Assembly: GCA_947625005.1 (NCBI GenBank)
Contig: CANQNA010000061.1
Coordinates: 1-7,983, forward strand
Reading direction: 5' to 3'
DNA length: 7,983 nucleotides
From: an uncultured Bacilli bacterium
GTDB lineage: Bacteria > Bacillota_I > Bacilli_A > RF39 > UBA660
Shown: positions 1 to 5,479 of the stretch, one piece after another
How the letters are laid out: every line of letters begins with the position of its first letter
Position numbering within the stretch: the stretch's first letter is position 1
Notes under the pieces: model-generated
What the model was told of the DNA's origin: nothing
The model's database searches: none
The model's input: the letters and a program-made list of their open reading frames with translations, nothing else
Translations under genes and position numbers: made by a program

Positions 1-4
1 TTTA

Positions 5-496
5 CTATTTACTACCGTAAGAGAATTTTTGAAAATCTTCATTAAATTTATAATTCGTTAAAGTTTCAACTAATCTAATCATTTCATTTAATTCATTAAG
101 CATTTGACGCTTTTTACTATTAATTTCTTCTTCTGTTAAAAATATAGAATATTCATTGTCGGAACTTATGGAATCTGCAAGAGCAGCATAGCGTCTATAG
201 TTATTCATAATTTTATTATAAATTATTTGATTGTCAGCTTTTATGATTTCTTCTAAGACATTATCTATAAAATTTAATTTTAGTTCTATTTCTTCATCTA
301 AAGAATTAAATTTGTTGGTTTCTATAGTTTGAGGATATGACACTGCATTAGGTTTTTTATTAATACGACAACCACTTAATGAAGTAACACTAATTACAGC
401 AGAAACCGAAACTGCTAAGATTTTCCTCATAAGTTTATTATCCCAATTAAGTATTCCATATCTTTTTCCATTTTCATAAACTTCATATTTTTTCAT
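5..496 (-). CDS. Small predicted lipoprotein of unknown function, start uncertain
   Basis: I do not recognise the family. The 163-residue frame contains a textbook lipoprotein signal beginning at an internal Met23: positive MRK, a short hydrophobic stretch, then lipobox LSGC with the lipidated Cys at residue 43 (residue 21 counted from Met23). The predicted mature chain of about 120 residues is polar, rich in Glu, Asn and Lys, and looks mainly helical, with no visible catalytic motif. It would be anchored to the outer face of the membrane. The start is ambiguous. The ATG at 496 has a good Shine-Dalgarno (AGTGGTGA, 501-508) but puts 22 polar residues before the signal. The ATG at 430 gives a normal signal length but has only a weak GGGAT upstream. 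The gene lies 37 bp downstream of mtaB and stops with TAG at 5-7. Confidence is good that it is expressed and exported, low for any role. Confidence 0.75.
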   Translation of the reverse strand: MKKYEVYENGKRYGILNWDNKLMRKILAVSVSAVISVTSLSGCRINKKPNAVSYPQTIETNKFNSLDEEIELKLNFIDNVLEEIIKADNQIIYNKIMNNYRRYAALADSISSDNEYSIFLTEEEINSKKRQMLNELNEMIRLVETLTNYKFNEDFQKFSYGSK

Positions 497-511
497 AGTA
501 TCACCACTTTA

Positions 512-540
512 ATTATAATAATAAAAAAAGAGATTAGCAA
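512..540 (-). promoter_or_regulatory. Possible promoter for the lipoprotein gene
   Basis: On the minus strand TTGCTA (540-535) and TATAAT (517-512) are separated by 17 bases. The -10 is perfect and the -35 matches four of six consensus bases. The -35 overlaps the last codons of mtaB. Transcription would start near 505, leaving a leader of only about 9 bases beginning at the Shine-Dalgarno. The lipoprotein gene may instead be co-transcribed with mtaB, because I see no convincing hairpin between them. TATAAT is common by chance in sequence this AT-rich. Confidence 0.45.
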
Positions 541-1805
541 ATAAAATACTCACCAAATACTTCTTTATTGTCAACTTTTGTTATTTTAACTTGTTTAACT
601 TCTCCGTTTGTTTCATTAAATGGAAGATTTACTTTAATATAATTATCTGTTAATCCTTCTTTATCATTTTCAATTAAGACTTCTACAGTTCTTCCTAAAA
701 ATTTATTATAATATTTATTTTCTAACTCATTACTTAATTCTATTAATTTTTTTACTCTAGCTTTTTTGATTTTTTCATCTATTTGATCTGTCATGTTAGC
801 TGCTGGAGTATTATTTCTTTTGGAATAAGGAAAAACATGTATTTTAGTAAAACCGATATTCTTTATTGTCTCTATAGTTTCCTTAAACTCTTCTTCTCCT
901 TCACTAGGAAATCCTACTATAACATCTGTTGTAATAGATATATTTGGTCTAACTTTTTTTAAAGAATCAATAATTCTTTTAAATTCTTCTTTATTGTATT
1001 TTCGATTCATTAATTTTAATATTTTATTAGATCCACTTTGAAGAGGAATATGCATATGACTACAAAGTTTTTTATTATTCTTAAGTTCTTCTAAAAATTT
1101 ATCAGTTAATTCTGTTATTTCAATAGAAGAAATTCTAATTCTAAGTAAACCTTCTAATGGAGTAATTTTTCTAATTAAATCTACTAAATCATAATCTTTG
1201 TCTTCTCCGTAATGTCCTGTATGAATCCCTGTTAAAACTATTTCTTTATAACCATTACTCACTAATCCTTTAATTTCTTCATAAGCTTCATTAATATCTT
1301 TACTTCTTGTATTACCTCTCATATAAGGAATAATACAATAAGTACAATAGTTATTACAACCGTCTTGGATTTTAACAAAACCTCTTGTTCTATTTAAAAA
1401 TTTAGTAATTTCCATATTTTCAAAAGGAACTTTTTGCATGTCAGTAAACATTACTTTTTTCTCTTTATTTTTTTTATAATCTTCTATTAAATCAACAATT
1501 ATGTTTTTATTATGATTACCTATCAAAATATCAATATCTAAATCAATTAAAGCTTCTTTATGATGTTCTGCTGCACAACCACATACAGCAAGTATTGCTT
1601 CTTTATTTTCTCTTTTCGCTTGTCTAATGATTTTTCTACTTTTTGCATCACTTTGATTAGTAACCGTACACGTATTTATTACAATGACTTCAGGATTATC
1701 ATGAATATCTACTATTTTATAACCTTTTTCTAGAAATTTTTCTTTAATATATTCACTTTCATAAGCATTTACTTTACAACCTAAAGTTTCTACACATGCT
1801 CTCAT
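534..1805 (-). CDS. mtaB: tRNA (t6A37-C2) methylthiotransferase MtaB
   Basis: This radical-SAM enzyme adds a methylthio group to N6-threonylcarbamoyladenosine at position 37 of tRNA, giving ms2t6A, which stabilises decoding by tRNA-Lys(UUU). The 423-residue length is normal. The N-terminal methylthiotransferase domain (about 1-125) carries the MtaB-type TLGCKVN signature (Cys10) plus Cys46 in NTCTVT and Cys77 in CGCAAE, the ligands of the auxiliary 4Fe-4S cluster. The radical-SAM core (about 140-350) has the CxxxCxxC triad Cys150, Cys154 and Cys157 in DGCNNYCTYC. A TRAM-like tRNA-binding domain fills about 365-423. TLGCKVN together with the short length favours MtaB over MiaB and RimO. The ATG has GAGGTG four bases upstream. 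The gene appears to have its own extended -10 promoter just after the terminator of the gene before it. AAA lysine codons are abundant in the window, which fits a use for this modification. Confidence 0.96.
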   Translation of the reverse strand: MRACVETLGCKVNAYESEYIKEKFLEKGYKIVDIHDNPEVIVINTCTVTNQSDAKSRKIIRQAKRENKEAILAVCGCAAEHHKEALIDLDIDILIGNHNKNIIVDLIEDYKKNKEKKVMFTDMQKVPFENMEITKFLNRTRGFVKIQDGCNNYCTYCIIPYMRGNTRSKDINEAYEEIKGLVSNGYKEIVLTGIHTGHYGEDKDYDLVDLIRKITPLEGLLRIRISSIEITELTDKFLEELKNNKKLCSHMHIPLQSGSNKILKLMNRKYNKEEFKRIIDSLKKVRPNISITTDVIVGFPSEGEEEFKETIETIKNIGFTKIHVFPYSKRNNTPAANMTDQIDEKIKKARVKKLIELSNELENKYYNKFLGRTVEVLIENDKEGLTDNYIKVNLPFNETNGEVKQVKITKVDNKEVFGEYFIC

Positions 1806-1823
1806 AAAACACCTCGACTCCGT

Positions 1824-1832
1824 ATTATATCA
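1824..1832 (-). promoter_or_regulatory. Extended -10 promoter of mtaB
   Basis: The minus strand reads TGATATAAT, a perfect extended -10 (TGn plus TATAAT). No good -35 lies 16-18 bases upstream, as is usual when TGn is present. Initiation would fall near 1817, giving a leader of about 12 bases that starts at the GAGGTG ribosome-binding site (1810-1815). The element sits just beyond the T-run of the preceding gene's terminator. Confidence 0.6.
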
Positions 1833-1842
1833 CTAAATTTTT

Positions 1843-1872
1843 AAAATAAAAGAAAAACCAAACTAGTTGGTT
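1843..1872 (-). terminator. Weak intrinsic terminator overlapping the end of the 1863-2372 gene
   Basis: The minus strand shows AACCAA (1872-1867), loop CTAGT, then TTGGTT (1861-1856), followed by TTTCTTTTATTTT. The stem is six base pairs with two G-C pairs, so it is weak. The TAG stop codon (1865-1863) lies inside the loop. The inner AACTAGTT is itself palindromic and could compete as a fold. Confidence 0.5.
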
Positions 1873-2372
1873 AAATTTTGCTGTAATTGTTTCAAAGCTT
1901 TTAAAAAGGCTTCTTCTTTATCATAATTCATTAATTTTACTTTTAATTCAATTTCTTTTTCTTTTTTCTTAGGCATTTTAAATTCTTCAATATTAATTTT
2001 TTTAACATTTAAATCTGGATGATCATAAGAATAATTTTCATCATAATTTATTGTCATGTTATTTTTGTTTTTAATAAGTTCATCATAACTAATTATAGCA
2101 TTTTCTTCTTGCTCCTCTTCATAACTAGTTAAATCTATATTAGAAGGTTTATAATCTGTTTCTATGGCTTCACAAATTTTCATAATATCAAAAGAATCAT
2201 TATTACCAGAATTTTCATACCTTACATCGCTCATAAAAACATCCTCCTTTTTTAGTAAATAAATAATATAAATAAGAGCAAGCATCAATAACATTGAGCT
2301 TATTAAAAAGATATAATCTCCTATACTAAGGGTATATAAAAATCCCTTAATATTTTCTAAAAAACTTTTCAT
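1863..2372 (-). CDS. Single-pass membrane protein with acidic cytoplasmic tail, unknown function
   Basis: I do not recognise this 169-residue protein. One transmembrane helix (about 19-40) is followed by KKED, a positive-inside pattern that would place the tail in the cytoplasm. The tail is low in complexity and acidic, with a strongly acidic patch at 84-90 followed by the hydrophobic segment AIISYDEL (92-99). Residues about 128-169 are Lys/Glu-rich and probably helical (KMPKKKEKEIELKVKL, then EEAFLKALKQLQQNL). No enzyme motif is visible, so it looks like a scaffold or adaptor. The ATG at 2372 has AAGGAAG about nine bases upstream. An in-frame ATG at 2234 (Met47), just after the membrane helix, has a better Shine-Dalgarno, so a soluble 123-residue form is possible. 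The gene has its own promoter and a terminator at its stop codon, suggesting it is transcribed alone. Confidence 0.8.
   Translation of the reverse strand: MKSFLENIKGFLYTLSIGDYIFLISSMLLMLALIYIIYLLKKEDVFMSDVRYENSGNNDSFDIMKICEAIETDYKPSNIDLTSYEEEQEENAIISYDELIKNKNNMTINYDENYSYDHPDLNVKKINIEEFKMPKKKEKEIELKVKLMNYDKEEAFLKALKQLQQNLTN
2232..2249 (-). promoter_or_regulatory. Consensus internal ribosome-binding site and ATG within the 1863-2372 gene
   Basis: On the minus strand AAGGAGG (2249-2243) stands eight bases before an in-frame ATG (2234-2232) at codon 47. This is the best Shine-Dalgarno in the window, better than the gene's own AAGGAAG. Initiation here would give a protein starting MSDVRYENSG without the membrane helix. 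The same bases encode the Lys-Lys-Glu-Asp that normally follows a transmembrane helix, so the match may be a by-product of protein sequence. Confidence 0.5.
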
Positions 2373-2401
2373 TTATAGCACTTCCTTTTAATGCTGTATT
2401 T

Positions 2402-2410
2402 ATTATACCA
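2402..2410 (-). promoter_or_regulatory. Extended -10 promoter of the 1863-2372 gene
   Basis: The minus strand reads TGGTATAAT, a perfect extended -10. The candidate -35 at a 17-base spacing (ATACAT) is poor. Transcription would start near 2395, about 23 bases before the ATG and upstream of AAGGAAG. The element directly follows the T-run of the rmuC terminator, so one transcript ends where the next begins. Confidence 0.6.
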
Positions 2411-2449
2411 AAAAAGTAAACTATATGTATAATTAAATATAAAGTTTAC
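2410..2449 (-). terminator. Intrinsic terminator after rmuC
   Basis: Four bases past the rmuC stop codon the minus strand shows GTAAACT (2449-2443) pairing with AGTTTAC (2422-2416), followed directly by TTTTTT (2415-2410). Four further A-T pairs can form inside (2423-2426 with 2437-2440) across a two-base bulge. The stem is AT-rich but correctly placed with a clean T-run. Confidence 0.6.
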
Positions 2450-2453
2450 ATAC

Positions 2454-3533
2454 TTATTTTACATCATCTTCTAATGATTTCACTTCAATATTAACTCCAC
2501 TAATATTTTCAAAACGTTTTGTTATTTTTTCAGTAGTAGTATGAATGTCTTTAACATCGCGATTGACTGTATCAATACTTCGTGATAATTTGTCCCATCT
2601 TTCTTTATAACGGTTAAACTCTACGCCTAATTTATTAAGTTCATTATGAATAACAGCAGCATATTTATCTCTTTCCATATTTTTTAAAATCATTCCAATA
2701 ATAGTTAAAGTACTCATTAAAGTAGTTGGAGAAGTTATCCAAACTTTAGATTCATAACTATATTTTACTAAATCAGAATGATAAGCATTTATTTCGGCAA
2801 AGATAGCTTCTGCCGGCAAAAACATTATTGCTTCATTAGCTGTCACTCCAGGAACAATGTACTTAGTTTTTATAGCATCAATATGTTTTTTTACATCACT
2901 TTTAAAAAGTTTAGTAGCCATTTCTCTTTCTGTTTTATTTAAACTTTTATCAGTCATTTTTTGATAATTTTCTAAAGGAAATTTCGAATCAATACAAATA
3001 GTTCCTAATGGTTTAGGAGCGAAAAGAATTGCATCGGCAATAAACTTATTTGGTAAAGTATATTGAGTTTGATAAATCTTGTCATTTTTTTCACCAAAAA
3101 CACTAGTTAAAATATAATTTAAATTAGTCTCTCCAAAAATTCCTCTTGTTTTTTTATCTGTTAGAACTGATTGTAAATTGACAATATCGTTGCTCAAAAC
3201 TTCTATCTTTTTTTGAGCTTCATCTATTTTGCTCAATCTTTCTAAAATATTAGTAAATGTTTTATTAGTTTTTTCAAAATTATTATCTAATCTTTCATTA
3301 ACTTTATTATTAATATCATTTAACTTTTTTTCAATCTTTTCATTTAATTTATCAAAATCGTTAGTAAGAACTCGAGAAAAACTAAATTTGAATTCCCCTA
3401 TTTCTTTCGTTAAATCAGTTTCAAATTTTCCTAATTTTTCAACGACTTCATTATTATCTTGTTTTTTTCCTAAAACAATAATAAGTAAAATAATTACTAG
3501 AACTAGTAATGCTATTATAATGTATTCTAACAT
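2454..3533 (-). CDS. rmuC: DNA recombination protein RmuC family
   Basis: RmuC proteins are membrane-tethered and nuclease-like, and limit DNA inversions at short inverted repeats; their exact reaction is not settled. This 359-residue copy has an N-terminal membrane helix (about 2-22), a long coiled coil (about 30-125) and the conserved RmuC domain (about 126-330). Family motifs are visible: TRGIFGE (129-135), IDSKFPLENY (181-190), FLPAEAIFAE (238-247) and SPTTL (268-272). Glu135 and the Asp182/Lys184 pair sit where a PD-(D/E)xK-like fold would place catalytic residues. The length is somewhat shorter than the E. coli protein. The ATG directly follows the TAG of the upstream VTT gene (TAGATG), with AGGAG eight bases before the start inside that gene's last codons, so translation is probably coupled. 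A hairpin with a T-run follows the stop codon. Confidence 0.93.
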   Translation of the reverse strand: MLEYIIIALLVLVIILLIIVLGKKQDNNEVVEKLGKFETDLTKEIGEFKFSFSRVLTNDFDKLNEKIEKKLNDINNKVNERLDNNFEKTNKTFTNILERLSKIDEAQKKIEVLSNDIVNLQSVLTDKKTRGIFGETNLNYILTSVFGEKNDKIYQTQYTLPNKFIADAILFAPKPLGTICIDSKFPLENYQKMTDKSLNKTEREMATKLFKSDVKKHIDAIKTKYIVPGVTANEAIMFLPAEAIFAEINAYHSDLVKYSYESKVWITSPTTLMSTLTIIGMILKNMERDKYAAVIHNELNKLGVEFNRYKERWDKLSRSIDTVNRDVKDIHTTTEKITKRFENISGVNIEVKSLEDDVK

Positions 3534-4121
3534 CTAATCAACTCCTGTTTTTTTATTTATTAGCTTACTGAAAAAATAAGCGACTAAAATAATTATACAT
3601 ATTCTTATTAAGTACTCGGGATGAGTTAAACTATCAATTAAAGTAATACCTATATATCCCCAAAAATATACTAAAAATAATTTTCCAATACAAATTGCTA
3701 ACAAAAACTTACGTTTATTCATATTTGATAATCCTGCAGCAATATTAATTAAAAAAGCGGGAGTAAAAGGTAAAGCAATAAAAATAACTAAATTTTCTAA
3801 TTTTATTTTATTAAAAACTTTAATTATTCTCTTCATTTGTTTATGATCTTTTTTATTTAAAAATTTATCAAATTTATTTTTTAATTTGGAACGAAAAATA
3901 CTAAAGGAAATAATACAACCTATTACGGTAAAAATATAACTTATAATAAAGCCTAAAATATTTCCAAAAGTATAAAAATTTAAAGTAATAAAAACACTTA
4001 AAGGTAAAATAGGTATCATAGATTCAACCATAATTAAAAGACAACCAAAAAGAGGGCCTAATATTCCTAAAGAGTTTAATAAATTAGTTATAAATACATC
4101 TAAAGTTTTTAATATATTCAT
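3534..4121 (-). CDS. TVP38/TMEM64 (VTT/DedA-superfamily) membrane protein
   Basis: This is a multi-pass inner-membrane protein of the VTT (SNARE-associated Golgi) superfamily. Relatives take part in membrane lipid scrambling or flipping and in membrane homeostasis; the substrate cannot be read from sequence. From the ATG at 4121 the protein is 195 residues. Re-entrant/membrane segments are visible at about 18-52, 54-75, 110-131, 138-162 and 170-187. Family marks are Glu33 with Pro37 and Pro40 in VESMIPILP, and the LPFTPAFLINIAAG loop (117-130). The frame continues upstream to a TTG at 4148, but that has no ribosome-binding site and lies upstream of the probable promoter -10, so I prefer the ATG, although its own Shine-Dalgarno (GTGAT) is weak. 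It abuts rmuC with no gap and likely shares its mRNA; no functional link between the two is known to me. Confidence 0.85.
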   Translation of the reverse strand: MNILKTLDVFITNLLNSLGILGPLFGCLLIMVESMIPILPLSVFITLNFYTFGNILGFIISYIFTVIGCIISFSIFRSKLKNKFDKFLNKKDHKQMKRIIKVFNKIKLENLVIFIALPFTPAFLINIAAGLSNMNKRKFLLAICIGKLFLVYFWGYIGITLIDSLTHPEYLIRICIIILVAYFFSKLINKKTGVD

Positions 4122-4136
4122 ATTTATCACGTAATA

Positions 4137-4142
4137 ATTATA
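4137..4142 (-). promoter_or_regulatory. Possible -10 box of the VTT-rmuC unit
   Basis: TATAAT on the minus strand (4142-4137) lies 15 bases before the preferred VTT ATG. Initiation near 4130 would leave a leader of about 9 bases. The -35 position is only a T-run, which is also the tail of the preceding terminator. Chance TATAAT matches are frequent at this base composition, so the call rests mainly on position. Confidence 0.4.
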
Positions 4143-4156
4143 ATACAAAAAATTCT

Positions 4157-4182
4157 AAAAAAAAAGTTGTTATTTCACAACT
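4157..4182 (-). terminator. Intrinsic terminator overlapping the end of the rhodanese-like gene
   Basis: The minus strand shows AGTTGT (4182-4177), loop GAAATA, ACAACT (4170-4165), then a T-run through 4157. The six-base-pair stem includes the last codons, and the TAA stop (4172-4170) runs from the loop into the stem. The nine-T tract makes this a convincing terminator. Confidence 0.7.
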
Positions 4183-4385
4183 CTTGTAACATCATAACCA
4201 AAAAGTTCTAAACGACTAACAACTTCCTTACTTTTTATTCCATTTTTACAAACAAAATAATACTTTACACTTTTATTTAAATATTTTTCAGGATTGTAAA
4301 TTAATTTTTGATATGGAATGTACTCCGTATCTAAATTAATTAAAATACCATCATTTTTATATTCTTTCATATTAATAGTTTTCAT
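4170..4385 (-). CDS. Miniature rhodanese-like domain protein
   Basis: At 71 residues this is shorter than the usual single-domain rhodanese of about 95-110. The recognisable part is the active-site loop CKNGIKS (Cys46 to Ser52), matching the CxxGxRS pattern, preceded by strand YYFV and followed by the helix/strand SKEVVSRLELFGYDVTRVV. Upstream, ILINLDTEY fits the liDvR region and IPYQKL the niP segment, but the intervening GHIpGA stretch is missing. The chain also ends before the C-terminal GG..W segment. Cys46 keeps sulfur-carrier chemistry possible (persulfide transfer in the cytoplasm), though Lys replaces the usual Arg in the loop. No Shine-Dalgarno precedes the ATG, and a TATAAT ends only five bases before it, so the mRNA may be leaderless. 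Met6 is an alternative start, also without a ribosome-binding site. Confidence 0.75.
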   Translation of the reverse strand: MKTINMKEYKNDGILINLDTEYIPYQKLIYNPEKYLNKSVKYYFVCKNGIKSKEVVSRLELFGYDVTRVVK

Positions 4386-4390
4386 ATTTT

Positions 4391-4396
4391 ATTATA
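4391..4396 (-). promoter_or_regulatory. Possible -10 for a leaderless rhodanese-like transcript
   Basis: TATAAT on the minus strand (4396-4391) lies five bases before the ATG at 4385, so initiation at the usual distance would fall on or beside the start codon. The -35 region has only a weak match (TAGCAA at 17-base spacing). Absence of any Shine-Dalgarno agrees with leaderless initiation but does not prove it. Confidence 0.4.
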
Positions 4397-4414
4397 TGAA
4401 TTTATCTTTATTTT

Positions 4415-4439
4415 TGCTATACTTATAATAGAGGTGATT
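4415..4439 (+). promoter_or_regulatory. Promoter and ribosome-binding site of the zinc ribbon-TPM operon
   Basis: TGCTATACT (4415-4423) is an extended -10 with one mismatch to TATAAT, placing initiation near 4430, just before the Shine-Dalgarno GAGGTGATT (4431-4439) and the ATG at 4442. A perfect TATAAT (4424-4429) overlaps it but would start transcription inside the ribosome-binding site, so I prefer the first. No clear -35 is visible. The 56-bp gap is shared with the divergent rhodanese-like promoter. Confidence 0.5.
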
Positions 4440-4441
4440 CT

Positions 4442-5479
4442 ATGAAAGCCCTTGACAATAAATGTCCAAATTGTGGAGCATCAATTAATTTTGATATAAA
4501 AAGACAACTTTGGCATTGCGAATATTGTGAAAGTAATTTTACTTTAGAAGAATTGAACAAAAGAAGTAGTAATGCTAGTAGTGCCGAAAATAACAAGATT
4601 GAACAGACGATTGATGTTGATAGTTATACTTGTAAAAATTGTGGAGCGGTTATTTTAGCTGATGAAAATACTGCAGCAACATTCTGTGTTTATTGTGGTA
4701 ATACAGCAATTATTAAAAACAAACTAACAGGTATTTACGCGCCAGATTATATTATTCCTTTTAAAAATACTAAAGAAGAAATTATCAAAAATTTTAAAGC
4801 TTTGCAAAAAGGAAGAATTTTAATGCCAAAGTTTTTTAATGATCCTAAAAATATTGAAAAAATAACAGGAGTTTATATTCCTTTTTGGCTATTTGATATA
4901 AAAGTTGAAGGAGAAGTTGTATTTAGAGCAGAAAACATTACTAGTTGGTCTAGTGGAGATTATCAATATACCAAAACAGATACTTATGATGTTATAAGAG
5001 GTGCTGATATTTTATTTGAAAAAGTACCTGCAGATGGTTCTAGTCATTTTGATGATGAGTTAATGCAATCCATAGAACCATTTGAATATGATAAATTAGA
5101 AAAATATAATCATGCTTATCTTTCCGGATTTTTAGCAGAAAAATATGATAAAGATAAAGATGAAATGATAACTACTGCTTTAAATAGAACCAAAAATTCT
5201 ACAATTAATGAAATGAAAAATACTTGTAGTGGTTATAACACCGTTATAGAAAAACAAAATAATTTAAATGAAATTAATACTAAAACTAATTATGTTTTAC
5301 TTCCTGTATGGATGTTAAATATTAAATATCATTCTAAAAATTATATTTTTGCTATGAATGGTCAAACGGGAAAAATTGTAGGAAATATTCCAGTTCATAA
5401 AGTAAAAGCAATATTATTGTGGATAGCTGTCTTTCTTCTTGTAATGGGAATTTGTACTCTAGTTTGGATGGTGAATTAA
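4442..5479 (+). CDS. TFIIB-type zinc-ribbon membrane protein (YdjG-like)
   Basis: The N-terminus carries two zinc ribbons of the CxxC...CxxC type: Cys8/Cys11 with Cys26/Cys29, and Cys64/Cys67 with Cys82/Cys85. A conserved body (about 100-320) contains segments typical of this Bacillota family, such as YIIPFKNTKEE and ITGVYIPFWLFDIKVEGEV, and a second half with NYVLLPVWMLNIKY. A single hydrophobic helix ends the chain (about 322-342), so the protein is tail-anchored with its zinc ribbons probably in the cytoplasm. Despite the family name it is not a transcription factor. In Bacillus subtilis the related YdjG sits with YdjH and the SPFH protein YdjI in a membrane complex linked to PspA envelope stress; that comparison is from memory. 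The stop codon TAA directly abuts the ATG of the TPM gene. Confidence 0.87.
   Translation: MKALDNKCPNCGASINFDIKRQLWHCEYCESNFTLEELNKRSSNASSAENNKIEQTIDVDSYTCKNCGAVILADENTAATFCVYCGNTAIIKNKLTGIYAPDYIIPFKNTKEEIIKNFKALQKGRILMPKFFNDPKNIEKITGVYIPFWLFDIKVEGEVVFRAENITSWSSGDYQYTKTDTYDVIRGADILFEKVPADGSSHFDDELMQSIEPFEYDKLEKYNHAYLSGFLAEKYDKDKDEMITTALNRTKNSTINEMKNTCSGYNTVIEKQNNLNEINTKTNYVLLPVWMLNIKYHSKNYIFAMNGQTGKIVGNIPVHKVKAILLWIAVFLLVMGICTLVWMVN

Noticed and set aside
497..533. Possible terminator between mtaB and the lipoprotein gene, suggested by a run of seven T's on the minus strand.
   Set aside because: No stem of more than about three base pairs can be formed just before the T-run.
3229..3537. Open reading frame of 102 codons on the plus strand.
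   Set aside because: It lies antisense inside rmuC, whose protein motifs are clear. Its translation is low-complexity Ser/Leu/Asn/Phe, as expected from the reverse of a Lys/Glu-rich coiled coil, and it lacks a ribosome-binding site.
4122..4148. N-terminal extension of the VTT protein from a TTG at 4148.
   Set aside because: There is no Shine-Dalgarno before the TTG, the extension overlaps the likely promoter -10, and the added residues (MYYNYYVIN) do not resemble a membrane-protein start. The ATG at 4121 is preferred.
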